This document shows, piece by piece, positions 37,502 to 50,136 of a stretch of 64,000 nt of DNA (its first letter is position 1; each line of letters opens with the position of its first letter). Below the pieces are notes generated by a model that was not told the origin of the DNA, did not search any database, and was given only the letters and a program-made list of their open reading frames with translations. The stretch is from Progne subis subis (lineage: Eukaryota > Chordata > Aves > Passeriformes > Hirundinidae). The DNA is taken from the NCBI GenBank assembly GCA_022316685.1, contig JAKJHU010000005.1, forward strand, positions 17,090,707 through 17,154,706, given 5' to 3'. The position numbers and the translations under genes were made by a program.

Positions 37502-40500
37502 CTTTTCTTTTCTTTTCTTTTTCTTTTTCTTTTTAACTCCTCCCCCCTTTTTTTTTCCCCCCTCTAGTTACACTAACACTTTCTTGGTATTCTTCAGTCA
37601 TTTGAATAGAGAAACAGAGGTCCACTCTTCGGAAAAAGACTCCATCTGCTTTTTCATATGTCTTTTTCCTTGGAGTTACTAAAAACTTGACTGGATATGA
37701 ACCTGGGCAACTTAATCTAATTCAGAACTGGCTCTTAAATCACACTTGGACTGGTTATGTGTTTCAGTGTGAATGAGTCCTTTAATTCCTTATCCATTGA
37801 TAGTGAAGGTGGTACTTTAACAACACTCATAAGTATTTATGTAAATTAAGAAGTATTTGCATAAGTTGGGAAATACCTGATAATAGGGTAAATGGGGTAA
37901 ATCCTTGAATAAAGATTCAAAAGTAGAATAGATCACTTCTCACCTGAGTTATGGACAGCAGCAGGCTTTTATTTAAAAAATTCTGGAGAAATCTGGTCTT
38001 TTTGTTATGAAGACTAAACAGCCAAGTTGCTGGATTTTGTCTTCTTCATACTAGTGTTATTTGGAGAGCCTTAAAAAAACCTCTTTCCCGGCGAATTTGT
38101 GTTTCACACCTCCTACTTTCTCAGAACTTTTGCTGGGTGTAGGGCCCTCTTTTTCACTCATCTCTGTATTAAGTTACTTTATAAGTTTGAGTTACTTTAT
38201 AATTTTGGTACCCGTTCTTTCTGGTGCTATTTTTTTTTTTTTTTCTTTCTCTGTTATGACTGTTGCCTTTTTAGATTTAAATGCCACAAATCCCTGACCT
38301 CCAGGCCAGTCAGTACTAAATGCTGAATGATGTTTTTTTCCCATTCTTGTGCACTCATCACAGCCACCCATTTATGAGCCAGCTGTTGAACCCGATGGCA
38401 GCTGTGGCGTGTGGCAACTGGATGCCAGGCACTCTTTTGAATTAGAGCTGCTCCCCAATGCACCACTGGGGTACCATTGGAGGAGGGGTCCCATTAACTC
38501 TGCTCCATGGCTGTTCTGTGCAGCTGGGAGAGAGGTTGTGTCTTCCCATCAGACTGATTTTTGTTAGCTTTAATACACATTTTAAAACTATTTAGGCCAA
38601 ATTAGTAATTAATGATTTCTTTCATTTTTTGCAAATGTTAAATTTATTAGCCTGAAGTTAGAGATTTCATTGCATTGCAGCCTCAGAAGTTCATGAATGC
38701 TCCATTCACACTGTAATTGGTCTGCAGAAGTGTTAGAAAGCTTCTGCTCTTATGTTTTGGGCGCCAGCTGGAAATGCTGCTTTTCTGGATTTGTACAAAA
38801 TACTTTTGTACTGGTAGAGAACATTTTGTTCTTTGACAATACATTACTTTGTCTCATCTATAACCTTACCATTCACAAATTAAACAAATACATTTCTGCC
38901 TACTGGAGCAAAGTAGTGTGTACACACTTTGTCTTTTGTTTCGAAAGACAAACCTGTCTATTCTGCATTAAGGGCTCTAATTTAGTGTAGATTCTTTTGT
39001 GGTGTTTGTTTTTATCCATGACAAAAGACACAGATGCAAAAAACCCCCACCCCTGTAATTATGCCTATAAATGGACTATAAGCATCTGATTTTATTTGAC
39101 AGAGCAATAATGAAAGTTGGTGGCTAAGTCTTCTTCCAATAAGATTATTTCAGGCTTGGAAAAATCAGAAAATGAACTGTACAACTTGTTTAAAGAAGGG
39201 ATTATTATTATCGTCTTGCAGCATAGTCTGTACTGTATGTTCTTTTCTCCTGCTTTGTAGTGATAAAAGATGAAGCACTGAAAGTATAATGTACTCAAAA
39301 ATCCTATTTTTCTGTTGTAGTTATTCCATGCTATATTCTCTATTTACTTGATGCTGTGTCTAAAATATAAGGGTTTAAGGTACTTCTACTTATTGTAGTT
39401 GCAAGAATATAGCTGTGGGTAATTTCAGAATGGAATTCTTTCCAGAACAGAAAAACCTAGGATGATAACTGTAGCTGAAGTCAGCCTCAGTTAAACTTAT
39501 TTGAAGATTTACGTTGTCTCCTAAGGCTTTTCCATGTCAAGGTTCTTCTAACAGAAAGCAATTTTTCTGATTCAAGCATTATAAATGGTATCCAGGATTT
39601 TGGAGAAGCACTTTCTAACTCTTCCTTTGTAAAAATGTTATTTTGCCTTCTCTGGAAAAATTATCATAGCTATGGAAAGCAGAGATCACAGACAAAGCAA
39701 GAAATATGAAATGATTGTCCTGTTTTAAACATTACAGTTATAATAGATTATAAAAAGGGAAGGTTGCTTTTAATTTGTAAATAATATTCATCTAATCTAT
39801 ACATGGTGCACTTGTGATGAAATCCACTTGGAACAAACTCGTTTACAACAGGCAACTTTGGGTGTTGGTCCATATTCATAGGAGACACATTCTCTATCAG
39901 CAAGGGTGATCTATTCTTCTAATTCACACAGACCTGTTAAATACACTAGCATTTTTGGCTTCTTGAAAGAAGATGGGCTTTTGATGCAAAAGCCCCTAAT
40001 AAAGACTGAGGGATATGGTATTGGGAAACAGTTCCATCTGGAATTTGTTTGCTACCATAGACTGAAAAAGGTGGGTCGCATTATACCCAGGATGCTCTGC
40101 TTTGCTAAGTTAGGTGACAAACGTTGGTAGAAATAAGCTTTTGGCAACATTTGTGCTGGCACTGAGGTATTCCCTCAGACTTTAAAACTGCAAGTACCTG
40201 CAGAGGCCTGTGAAAAAGCAGATATTTTCCTTGGCCTCACTAGGCCTAGCTCTTCCCTGCATCTCACATGTGTCTTCGAAATGTTGCAAGGCCTGCTGTC
40301 AGGCTGGCTTTATGCATGTTTCTTCCATGAATGTGCTTTCGTGTGTGTGTGTGTCTGGCCATGGGAAGTAAAGATTCAAACCCAATGAAGGAAAGTCTCA
40401 GTAACTTTAGGTGAAAGGTAAAACTAGTGAACAGGATTGTCTGAGTTACTGATGAATATATGTTACAGATTCCTTAGTCTCACTTGCAAAACTTAAATTG

Positions 40501-40661
40501 TTGGGTGTTCCATCACAAAACAGTGTTTTTGCACATATCAGTAGTAGCTGAAATGTTAAAAGCTATTTAATATGTTGCACAGATTATATCAAAATATTTT
40601 TGGAATTGAGGATTTTAAATGGTGGCTGTGGTTTGCTTGATTTTTTTTTTTTTTTTTTCAG
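36226..40661 (+). other. EPB41L2: Intron (4436 bp) with a long polypyrimidine tract
   Basis: The intron runs from GTAAGC to an 18-T tract followed by CAG at 40659-40661. Apart from the T/CTTTT tract at 37468-37567 and a short (GT)n at 40341-40354, I see no repeats I can name. A less AT-rich patch at about 38340-38560 is unclassified. Confidence 0.88.
37468..37567. repeat. Polypyrimidine tract: T33 plus (CTTTT)n plus C/T run
   Basis: A run of about 33 T grades into CTTTT repeats and then C/T blocks ending in CTCTAG at 37567. On the coding strand this resembles an over-long 3' splice-site tract, and the CTAG end is a usable acceptor. Reading on in phase 0 meets TAA at the third codon, so any exon there would truncate the protein. 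A microsatellite origin is the simplest view. Confidence 0.8.
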
Positions 40662-40704
40662 AACTGGCTAGATGCTTCAAAGGAAATTAAGAGACAAATT
40701 CGAA
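40662..40704 (+). CDS. EPB41L2: EPB41L2 exon: F1-F2 junction of FERM (residues 261-274)
   Basis: This 43-nt exon encodes NWLDASKEIKRQIR plus the first base of codon 275. The W-L-D-x3-K-x-I-x2-Q run is the first half of the FERM family signature. A 43-bp exon at this place is what I recall for 4.1 genes. The donor is GTAAGT at 40705. Confidence 0.96.
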
Positions 40705-43700
40705 GTAAGTACTTCTGTATTCAGATGTTATGCTTCTTTTTATTCTTCACAGAAATATTCTTCATAAATTTAGTAGCCTGGATGTTGATTGCTTACAGCT
40801 TGGAAATAATTTCTATCTGATAGTGATATATTTGCCTTAAAAGAGGAAGCAAATCTTCTATTTCCATCCCCTGTCCAAGCAGGGGAGAGGGAGTCACTCA
40901 GCATTATGCTGTAGAAGTTAATAATTATACTATATTGTATATTATCACTGTATTATAATGATTAATCATTATATTATAGTAGAAACTAATCAAATATATT
41001 ATTGCCCCAAAATTTTCCCCTGTTGTGTGAATAATAGTCGATATTTTTGCATCCTGAAACAGCAGATGTTTTTCAACTTTGTGCTGATAGTTGGTTATTG
41101 GATGGAGAATGCGATCATGCAAAGATGGTCATGGTTGTTGCCATAGGACTTTTCTTACTTCAAAGACTCAGCACAAAAAGTATGAACCTACAAAAAGAGA
41201 ATGAATATGTTTTACAGAAAATGTCTATTCTTCAATATGATCTGTCCACTACTGACTTTTTTTGACAATGTCCATCATTTTCAGAACGGAAATGGAATAG
41301 AGAGCATAATCTTGGAATGTCTCACTACAGTGCTTTTCAGACTGAATCTGCTTGAAATACCTATTTCCTGTATTCAATACATGATGTTAATTTATTTTAC
41401 TCTGTTTGCATAAAGCTCTTCACTAGCTGGGTAGCTTTTGTAGGGAATGGGGAGTTTATGGAGAGTAAATCTAGGTGATACTCTGCCTGAGGCTACAGAT
41501 CACAAAATAAGTGGCCACAAAAAGAACTTATTGCCATTGCTTTACTCATTTGTGACGAAACCAGGGTTTTTGTTGTTGTTTTGTTTTTAACGGAAACCTT
41601 TTGGTAGTACCTGATAGGAAAGTGGGGAGAAGAGGTTGATGATAATATTTACAAGCCTAGACTTACAGCATGAGAATTTAAGCTAAAAAACTGACTGTAC
41701 TTGTAATTAAAAACACCGGTTTGTTATGTGTAATAACGAACAGATGGTTTCTTTACTGCTGTTAACGCCACTGTTTTAAGGGAATATTAATTTTTTCCAG
41801 AAGTTACAGCTCTGTGTTAATTCCTTTTTCTTCACATCTTTGCCCATTGATTAAATCACTTAATAGGAAGGTGTGGTATATATTTTTAGTATAGAAATTA
41901 AAATTATAGAAGCATTCTTGGAAGTTGTTTTTTTGATCCAATGTGATCTTGTGCGAGCAAACTAGACCTATTAAAATGGTAAATCTAATCGGCAAGTAGC
42001 AGCCATACTTTTAATTAAGGAAAAGTTACTGGTGTTGGAACTTCTGCAGGTCTTCAGTGAAAATCTGTTAGTTGTCCAAATATGCAAGCTAAAGACTGTT
42101 TGGTTTGCTTTTAATAAACTACAAAAGATGTATCAACTTTGTTGATACAAATACTGGTATCTTTTTGTCTTCTATACCAATTTGCATGCTATCTAGCCTA
42201 AAAGTTAGTGTCACAAATTTTAAATGTAAGAATTGACCTGAAAATTTTTTGGATGCACTAGATAAAGTTCTTTTTAATACAGTATCATATGCACTGCAAA
42301 AAAAAAATATGTTAAGGGGGTTTGATTTTCCATACAGCATGAAGACCTACATTTTATACTGGAGAGCAAGTCCAGTTATTAAATGAGGAATCATGACAAG
42401 ATGTTTTTTTCCTCTGGTCTATAGTATTTCAGAGTTGATAGGCATAATAAAACAAGCAGCAAAGTAAGAACGTGATTTTAAGGATTTTAAAATTACACTT
42501 GTTTACACCAATATGCAAGTAATTAGCAGACTGTTAGTTGTGTTCCTCATCATTAGTCTATTGAAGTTTCCAGATATTGAAATCCTACTGCAGGCACATT
42601 TGATTCTTCAGCTACATAAGTATCAAGTAATGAGACTTTTTTCAGGCTTAATTCTAAATATATTTGTCGTTATTCAAGAATAGAAATACTGTGTACAAAA
42701 ATACTCATTACATTTAAGATACTTGTAAAACCTATTAGTCCATTTGAAAGTTGGAAATGAAAAAACTCTTGAACCTGAGATTAGCCCAGTTGGATAGAGC
42801 CTGGTGCCAAAAAACAGCAAACAAGCCAAAGTTGTGGGTTCAATCCCCTCTACGGGCCATTCACTTGAGAGCTGAACTTGCTGATCTTTGTGGGTCCCTT
42901 CCAGCTCTGAATATTTGGTAATTTCTTTTTCTCTTGTGTGGCACAAAATGAAGCAGTAGCATGTGTAGTGTATTTAGATAAATACATTGATCTGAACACA
43001 CAGAGGTGACACTTTCAGAAATGTGGTTCAACACGTCACTTTGCAATGTAATATTTACAACAATCTCTGTCTCTCTCTTAAATGTGAGCAACACCAATAC
43101 TCTGCACATTGGGCATGTATATACCACCTGTGACTGGGAAAGACGAAATAAAAATCCTGTAGTCTCCCCCAGGTCATGTTCTGCAGGCTGTCTCTTGCTA
43201 TGGCACAGTCCTCAGGCCCTCTGTGCACTCTTTCTTGTACAGGTTGACCTTTGGCTGGGCAATTATGTTGGATCTCAGCAATTACTGGTGTTAATTCAGC
43301 TAATGAACATGATCCACAAATTACTGTCTCTGTTCTCAGGGCTACAAAGGTGACAAAAATCTTGTTTGCTTTCAGCCAGCCTGATCTCTTCAGGAAAATG
43401 AATTCTTGACTTTTTTTAACTCATGTACTTGGCTATCCACTGGCATGTGTTAAAACCTCTAATTACTTCTTTCAGGGACAGGTAGGTAATTACATTTCTG
43501 TCACTATCTTTTGAAAATTAGTACATCTCAAGTGGATTCAGGCTTTTGCAAAACTGAGAATCACAGCTGGAATTGTGATGGTACAGGCAATAGCAACTGA
43601 CCTTGAAATAGTCAAATCTCAGATTACAGAGAGGGTGTGTTGGGTCACCCTTATACAAAATTCAATTTGGGTATTTATCTGTTTAAACCAAAGGTGATAT

Positions 43701-46378
43701 GTCAATTAAATCTTTTCTAGCCTGCAGCATGGTTAGTATTTTTACTGCAAAAAATACTTCCACATCACATATCCTGTGTTCTGTATCTTTTAAGAAATTG
43801 AGGGAGTTCAGATGTTCTGAGGACAGAATAGGGTGTGGTAATAAGAGAAGTTTTAATTAATTACGAAAGAGCTTGCATTTTAGGTGCACAACTCTGTCTG
43901 ATTTTAGTGTTAACAAATGTATGGGTATGCTCAGGCATTAAAATATGCACTTTATGCAGGTTCACTTTATTTTATATCCACCAATTTTATATGTATTTAG
44001 CTATATATCTGTAATAGTTGTAGCTAATTTTGATCTAAGCTGATTACACTAGGGTGTAAACTGTTACTGTTGAAGAGAACTAAGTACCTATGCCAAGGGA
44101 AGGGTTTTCTTGCAGAAGCCTCACTGATTTTTCCCAGTTTAAATGGGATGAATCATGTTAATTGTATGCTGCTAGCCGGTTGGTTATATTACATTCTTCT
44201 TTAAGAATGTGCCTAAAGTTCCCACAGAAGCATTTTTGATGTAACAAGCTGGCTAGAAAAATTTTTGACATTTCTGTAGCCCATACTACTGAACATCAAA
44301 ACAGAGAGCCTTATCAGGGACAGAATGCTAAATCCAATTTTAAATCAGCCTTGGGGTTGTTCTTTATTGTCTTGGCTACCAACTCTATATAGAGCCAGCA
44401 ATAATGTGCATCATTATGTGAGGAGAACTATGATTATATGCCTCATTTGTGCAGCTATAAAAAGTATGCTTTAGTGAGAAGTAGAAATATAGACTGTGCA
44501 CATTGTAATAAACTTGCTAGTCTATATTTAGGGGATAAATGTGCTTTCAGTAATTAGGTAAAATACATGGTCACCAGGTGTCCAGAAAATATATAGTACA
44601 AAATCAAATTCAGTATGTTTTTTATAAATTAGCAATTTAATCAGTGTGACTAGAGACATGATTTTTTTCACAAAGCCTACACACTCAGATGTTTGATGCA
44701 CTTTTTATAGAGAATATAGTTTTTTCAAACCACACCTAAGTCTCCTAGCTGCAGTGCTTTCTAAAAGATAGCTGTAGAAATGCTGACAAGAAAGAGCAAC
44801 AATTAAAAGGAATTCATATGTGACTAGTTGAACTGCAATTTTAGACCAGGAAAAACTTGAAGACTGGTTTAGTACTGGTGTGGAAGGACACACCTTTCAA
44901 CTATTTCTCCACAGCTCTGTTAACAAGACAGCTCTCCTTGAATGCTTTTTGCATAGATATTTTGGCCCTATTGCTCATATTCATCACTTTGGTTTACCCA
45001 ATATCAGCATCTTTTCATTAAATTGTCCTGATTCCCTGAGAGATGATGGAAGTAGGTTAATCTATTCCATCTTTAACTGTGTTTGTTATGCTTTATGTAT
45101 TCATTACTGTTAGACTTCTTTGTTCCGAGGTATTTTTCCTGTTTTGCACTGCATTGCAGTAGATGATGCAATGATAAATGAGACCTCATTTACAGGTCTT
45201 ACCTAATTTCGTACACAAAATTGTACAAAGACTTGATAACTGGGAATGTTAAGATACACTAAAACTCTGAGCTCTCAAAAAGAAATAGTGTGGCTTAGCA
45301 GTCAGGTGTAGAATGAGGTTCACACTTAAACAAAAATTGAAGTGCTTCAGTGAATAGCCATGTATGAAAAACCAAAATAATTTTTTAAATATTGGGAGAC
45401 ATTAGAAATTCTGACACACCTCTTTACCTTTGGTATATATGGAATTTCAGAACAGGTTTTTTTAAGAAAGTAATCTTACAAATAACATCAGCACTTTTTT
45501 TCTAGCATTGTGTTGGAAGTGGCATTTCAATCTTTTTTTCTTGCTGTAGAAAGACACATTTTTCAAAGCATGATTGATCTGTATAACACATTTCTAAAAT
45601 AATTTACTGAATAACATTCTGATAATGTATTTTAATTATTGATGTGTTACTTAGCTTTCAAATCTCAAAAGTTTATTTAAAAACAGAGCTATGACTAAAG
45701 GCAACATTTTGTACTTTTTCAAATTATTAATCTAGTTTTAAGCATGCTTTTGCTCTAAAAAAATGCATGTGTTATTAACAATTCTAGCACATGACAATTT
45801 GAATATCACTGCTATTGTAGTTGTTTAATGTGGAGTTTACCAGAAAAATATTTTAAAGTAGGAATGGCTAATATTTTTGTCTTCCATGCATTCTCAGTGA
45901 ATAATTTATTATCTTTCTTTTATATACAACAATGCACAGCTCATTTTGATGTCTCATGTTCACAGTTACTGTACAGTCTCTCAGACTAAGTTTAGACAGG
46001 AGGAGACTGCTAGGCTTGGAGGAATGGGAAATAAACACATATTCAGTGCAAGTGCCTTTGAATACACAATATCTTTAAAATGTTTATATATTATGGTCAT
46101 TTTGAAAATAAAATGTCTTCTAATATTTGTGTAACTTACTGTAAAGCATTATTTAAAAATAATCTTTAACCTGCTAATCTTTCATTGTGTCTGTGGGTCT
46201 CTACCTGCTAATAAAAATAATCTATGCTTCTTAATAATGTACAGTAAAAAACAGAAAAAACTTCCTTTGAGATTTCAGTGATTAGATTTATTCTACTTTC
46301 TAAGATTTTTCAGTAAAGTTTTTTCTTTACTTTCTTGGACTTATTTGAGATTAACAATCATATATTTCCCATGTTTAG
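40705..46378 (+). other. EPB41L2: Intron (5674 bp) with a tRNA-derived SINE
   Basis: The intron runs from GTAAGT to TTTAG at 46378. It contains the tRNA-Ile-like SINE at 42774-42916 and a perfect 20-bp AT palindrome at 40954-40973. The rest is unremarkable AT-rich intron. Confidence 0.88.
42774..42916 (+). mobile_element. tRNA-Ile-derived SINE with CR1-like tail (TguSINE1-type)
   Basis: The 5' half aligns by eye to a tRNA-Ile body. An A-box-like TTAGCCCAGTTGGATAGAGC lies at 42781-42800, followed by CTGGTGCC, a B-box-like GGGTTCAATCC around 42836-42846, and an acceptor-stem end ACGGGCCA near 42852-42859. The 3' half (GGGTCCCTTCCAGCTCTGAA near 42891-42910) is a CR1-type 3' end that would be recognised by CR1 reverse transcriptase. 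This matches the composite structure described for zebra finch TguSINE1. The anticodon region is mutated and expanded, so it is not a functional tRNA gene. Confidence 0.8.
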
Positions 46379-46454
46379 GTTTACCTTGGATATTCACCTT
46401 TAATGTGAAGTTTTATCCCCCTGATCCATCACAGTTGACTGAAGACATCACTAG
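46379..46454 (+). CDS. EPB41L2: EPB41L2 exon: start of FERM F2 lobe (residues 275-300)
   Basis: This 76-nt exon completes codon 275 (AGT, Ser; I recall Asn in human 4.1G) and encodes [20 protein letters not shown] and then EDIT. Arg300 is split across the next junction. The [15 protein letters not shown] text completes the FERM signature begun in the preceding exon. The F2 lobe is an acyl-CoA-binding-protein-like helical bundle. The donor is GTATGC at 46455. Confidence 0.96.
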
Positions 46455-47942
46455 GTATGCATGAGTCCTAATTTTAAACTTTAAATTACTAATTTAAAAG
46501 TCTAATTTAAAAGCCACATAGAATTTTGTCTTCAGTCTGGGTACTGTACACTATAGATATTCTTACGTACATCAACTGCTTTTTGGAACAAGGTTGAAAA
46601 GGTAAAATGAAAACTTCTGGAAGAAACCTGAGCAAGAAGAATTTCATGCTAAGTGGGGATATGATTTGGGCAGCAGGTAAGGTGTGAGTGATAGTATGTG
46701 AAAGAAGCTGGTGGTCTATTCTCAGGCTGCTGTTTTATTATGAAACAAATGAGGGCATGGGGGTCTTGAGCAAAGCTCAAGGGATATAAGATACTTCAGT
46801 AATAATCTAGACTAGATTGATGAAAATGTGGGTTTACACATATGCTTTAAATAAAGCCATAAAACATAATAAAACCTGAAAATAATTATCTTCCAAACTT
46901 CTTAGATAGAAAATACTTGGAATGCAGTGGATACTAAGCACCTAAAAATAGCATTGCAAGGCTGATAACTGGAAATAGAGTGCAGAGAACTGATTAATTT
47001 TTCTCATGAGTTACAGGAAACCTAAATACTTTGGTTTGGAGTTAGCTGACTGCTGAGATAGGATATATGTTGCTACTACATGTTGCATTGGATCAGTCTT
47101 CTGCACAAAATAAGATAGCTATACAAGTGTACAGCTAATATATGGCTACAGATAGTGATTTGTAGCCTCATAAAAGACATTTGCTACAGAGTGTATTTAC
47201 AAAAAGTTGTGTGTGTTTTCTTTGAAAATTTTCAGTGAGTTGGTTTTTCAATTGCATGTTCAACTCATAAAAGCATTTTTTTGGTTATATCTTCAATCTA
47301 AGTTTCACTAATAAGACTTTTTTTTCCACTTATGTTTTAAAAAAATCTCTGCTAAGGTAGGATGTCTGCTGATGTTTAACTTGCTAAATTTGGTAGAAGG
47401 CTGTATAAAGTATCTGAAAGATTGAATTCTAATACATTCATGGTTTAGGAAAGGTAATTATGGTTTTGGTACTAAACTAGATTTCTTTTGTGTATTACAT
47501 GATGTGATTAGCTTGTGAACTGCAAGGGATATAAAAGTTAGAGTTTCAAAGTCGAAGGGAAATGTCAAAGAAATGCACAGCTTATACTTTTAAACCATAG
47601 ATACCTACAGGCTACAGTGTGAACCGAATGAGTTCCTAAAATCAGCTTTTATTTAAAACTAAATAGCTTTTTATTCATTCATATTGCAAATCAGAATTTT
47701 TCCTGCTTTTCACATTTTTTATGAAAGTAATATTGACTTGTAAAAATCAAGTGAAATTTACTGAGTGGTAATAATGCTCAAATAATATAAGATCATTATT
47801 AGTGCATTCGCTTACTTGAAAGCACGCTTACCCGATTGCATGCATCCTGATGAATTTTGCCATATTTCTCATTATTGGCCATAGGTAACCCTTTCTTTGT
47901 TCTTTTTTCTCTTTGGTTGTTTTCTTCTCCTTTGTCTTGCAG
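46455..47942 (+). other. EPB41L2: Intron (1488 bp), nothing recognised
   Basis: This is AT-rich intron with a good acceptor (pyrimidine tract and TTGCAG to 47942). I see no repeats or other features. Confidence 0.9.
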
Positions 47943-48161
47943 GTATTTCTTGTGCCTACAGCTTCGCCAGGATATTGCATCTGGCCGACTGCCGTGTTCT
48001 TTTGTGACTCACGCCCTCCTTGGTTCGTATACCCTGCAGGCTGAGCTGGGTGATCATGACCCAGAGGAGCACCGAAGTGATTATATCAGTGAATTCCAGT
48101 TTGCACCCAATCAGACTCAAGAAATGGAAGAGAAAGTGGCTGAGCTACACAAAACACACAG
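47943..48161 (+). CDS. EPB41L2: EPB41L2 exon: FERM F2 lobe (residues 300-373)
   Basis: This 219-nt exon encodes the core of the F2 lobe: [40 protein letters not shown] and on to [11 protein letters not shown]. It carries the YFLxLQLRxDI and A-LLGSYxxQAExGD motifs of 4.1 FERM domains. Arg373 is split across the following junction. Compared with the human sequence I recall, the acidic loop ([11 protein letters not shown]) is slightly changed. The donor is GTATGT at 48162. Confidence 0.97.
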
Positions 48162-48599
48162 GTATGTCAGATACAGTAGGATTAAAATAACTCATATCAG
48201 TGTTTTATCACATTTATATCAATTTTTCTAGAGTATGTGTAAAACTACTGAGGTAAACTTATTGTTACTTTGGAAATCGTTTGTTATGTAACTAAAAGCT
48301 TTTACTTCGATGTGTTTAGCAAGCTGAGTTTGAAAATAGTAGTTGCACTAAGGTCTTTGTAGAGAACTTCCGGTAAAAAGTATTTTTATATGAATTAGTT
48401 CAAGCAACATACAGATAGTTTGAAAGCGTGAAGGTGGAAATCTGTACTCAAGTAAAATAATATGCTGTGCAGGAACACTTTTCCTGTAGAGCAAAAGTGC
48501 TGTTGATACCTAATAAATTGAGGTTTTTGTATCAGTCTGAATTTGAGGATTCCACTCAGTTTTTTGCCAATAAACTCAAGGCTTACTCAATGGTTTTAG
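48162..48599 (+). other. EPB41L2: Intron (438 bp), nothing recognised
   Basis: This is the shortest of the well-supported introns. It runs GTATGT to TTTTAG, with no repeats seen. Confidence 0.92.
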
Positions 48600-48687
48600 G
48601 GGCTTGACTCCAGCACAGGCGGATTCCCAGTTCCTAGAAAATGCTAAGAGACTCTCCATGTATGGAGTGGATTTGCATCATGCCAAG
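48600..48687 (+). CDS. EPB41L2: EPB41L2 exon: end of FERM F2 lobe (residues 373-402)
   Basis: This 88-nt exon encodes [20 protein letters not shown] and then YGVDLHHAK, ending in phase 0. The D-S-x3-FL-x2-A-x2-LSMYGVD text is the second FERM signature. The [16 protein letters not shown] peptide corresponds to the calcium-independent calmodulin-binding segment mapped in 4.1R. The donor is GTATTG at 48688, somewhat weaker than its neighbours. Confidence 0.97.
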
Positions 48688-49983
48688 GTATTGGGGATTT
48701 GGTTTGTTTGGTTTTGTTTTAGGATAGATGTGCTAAGTATTAAAGAAAATATTGTATATATAGATTATTTAAAGAAGAAAGTCATATGCTTAATTTTTGG
48801 CTGTAAGCCTTTATCTCTTGGTTACAATAATTTCTCAATTTACAACTCTAATATCAGTAGAATTTATATATAAGTTTATTTACTGCATAGACATGTACAG
48901 CTTGGAAATAATATTTCACTCATAAGAGCAGATAAATACATTTAAAATGGCATATTTTCTATCTATGCCAAGGAGATGCGGGGCCAATAAAGTGAAGCCT
49001 AAAGCAACATGTAATTGTTTTTATAGTACCATGAGAGTTAAAAAAATATGGGGGGAGGTCCTGGGTGGGGAGAGGCAGTGGTGGATTTTGGTGCTTTTTC
49101 CACTTCCCAGGGTAGGTGAAATCCAATTTTCGTTTCAAGTGGGAATTTTTTTTTTTTTTTTTTAAGGTTTTTTTTTTTTTTTTTTTTTTAGTTAAAACCC
49201 CCAAAGACAAACCAATAACCTCCCACTCTCTCTCATAAATCCAGAATCTCAAATCATTAGGAAATGTAAGGTATTGTAAGCATATCAGTCTTGCATTTAA
49301 AAAAGAAAGCCAAGACTTTTAAGTACTGGAAAAACAGTTAGATTTTGTTATTTCCGCCAGTGAAGCAACTCTATAATGACAGTGTTGGCATTTGATATAG
49401 TTGATCTTGATCTGTTGTTGGGGAGGACATGAGATTCTGCTTCACTGTGTAGTGTATCAGTAAGTGATTGGTTTTGTAGCCTGTAAAACATGCATCAAAT
49501 GCTGCCAGTGAAAGAGAATGCTGAGAAACCTATCCATTACCTCCTCTATCTTTGCTGGAATAGTATGTGACTGTAAAATATCACCTTGATCACCAGCTGG
49601 TTCAGACTTGCACTGACTGTTTTGAGTGGGACAGACCTGGTTTTCATTTTTCTTCTTTTAATATTTGTTGAAATTATTGCTTGCTCACACACAGGCTATA
49701 CCTTTCCTGCTCTTAAGTTGTTAACTTAGTCCCTATTACCAGAATATTGAAGAATTTCCCAGAACTGTGGCATATGAATGCCAAATCCATTACTTAGAGT
49801 CCAAAGTCTTTTCTATAAAATGAATATACTTAGCTATTTCTCATTTAAGAATTTCATTGTCAGAGTCAAGTTTGAATATGATACATGTCCCAGTTACAAT
49901 ATTCCCTCAAGGTCTGTCAGCAATAATTACTTGCTTGGAATGTTATTGAAATGGTTTTTATGAAATTGTCTCATACCTGGCAG
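48688..49983 (+). other. EPB41L2: Intron (1296 bp) with a double poly-T tract
   Basis: It includes two T runs at 49146-49163 and 49168-49189, separated by AAGG. No other element is recognised. The acceptor is CTGGCAG to 49983. Confidence 0.9.
49146..49189. repeat. Double poly-T tract
   Basis: Runs of 18 and 22 T are separated by AAGG. The lengths may be unreliable in assembly. Confidence 0.85.
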
Positions 49984-50136
49984 GATTCTGAAGGTGTGGA
50001 TATCATGCTGGGTGTATGTGCTAATGGTCTGCTGATTTACAAAGACAGACTCCGGATCAACCGCTTTGCTTGGCCAAAAATTCTGAAGATTTCCTACAAG
50101 CGAAGTAATTTCTATATCAAAGTCAGGCCAGCAGAA
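49984..50136 (+). CDS. EPB41L2: EPB41L2 exon: FERM F3 lobe (residues 403-453)
   Basis: This phase 0-0 exon has 51 codons: [40 protein letters not shown] and [11 protein letters not shown]. It forms the first strands of the PTB/PH-like F3 lobe. The [14 protein letters not shown] strand is the hallmark of the 4.1 F3 fold; its basic face binds peptide tails and acidic lipids in family members. The donor is GTAAGT at 50137. Confidence 0.98.

Noticed and set aside
40954..40973. Perfect 20-bp AT palindrome
   Set aside because: Composition is almost wholly A/T in an AT-rich intron, so a palindrome of this length has little weight.
42781..42859. Functional tRNA-Ile gene
   Set aside because: A and B boxes are legible but the anticodon region is expanded and mutated and the sequence continues into a CR1-like tail, so it is a SINE.
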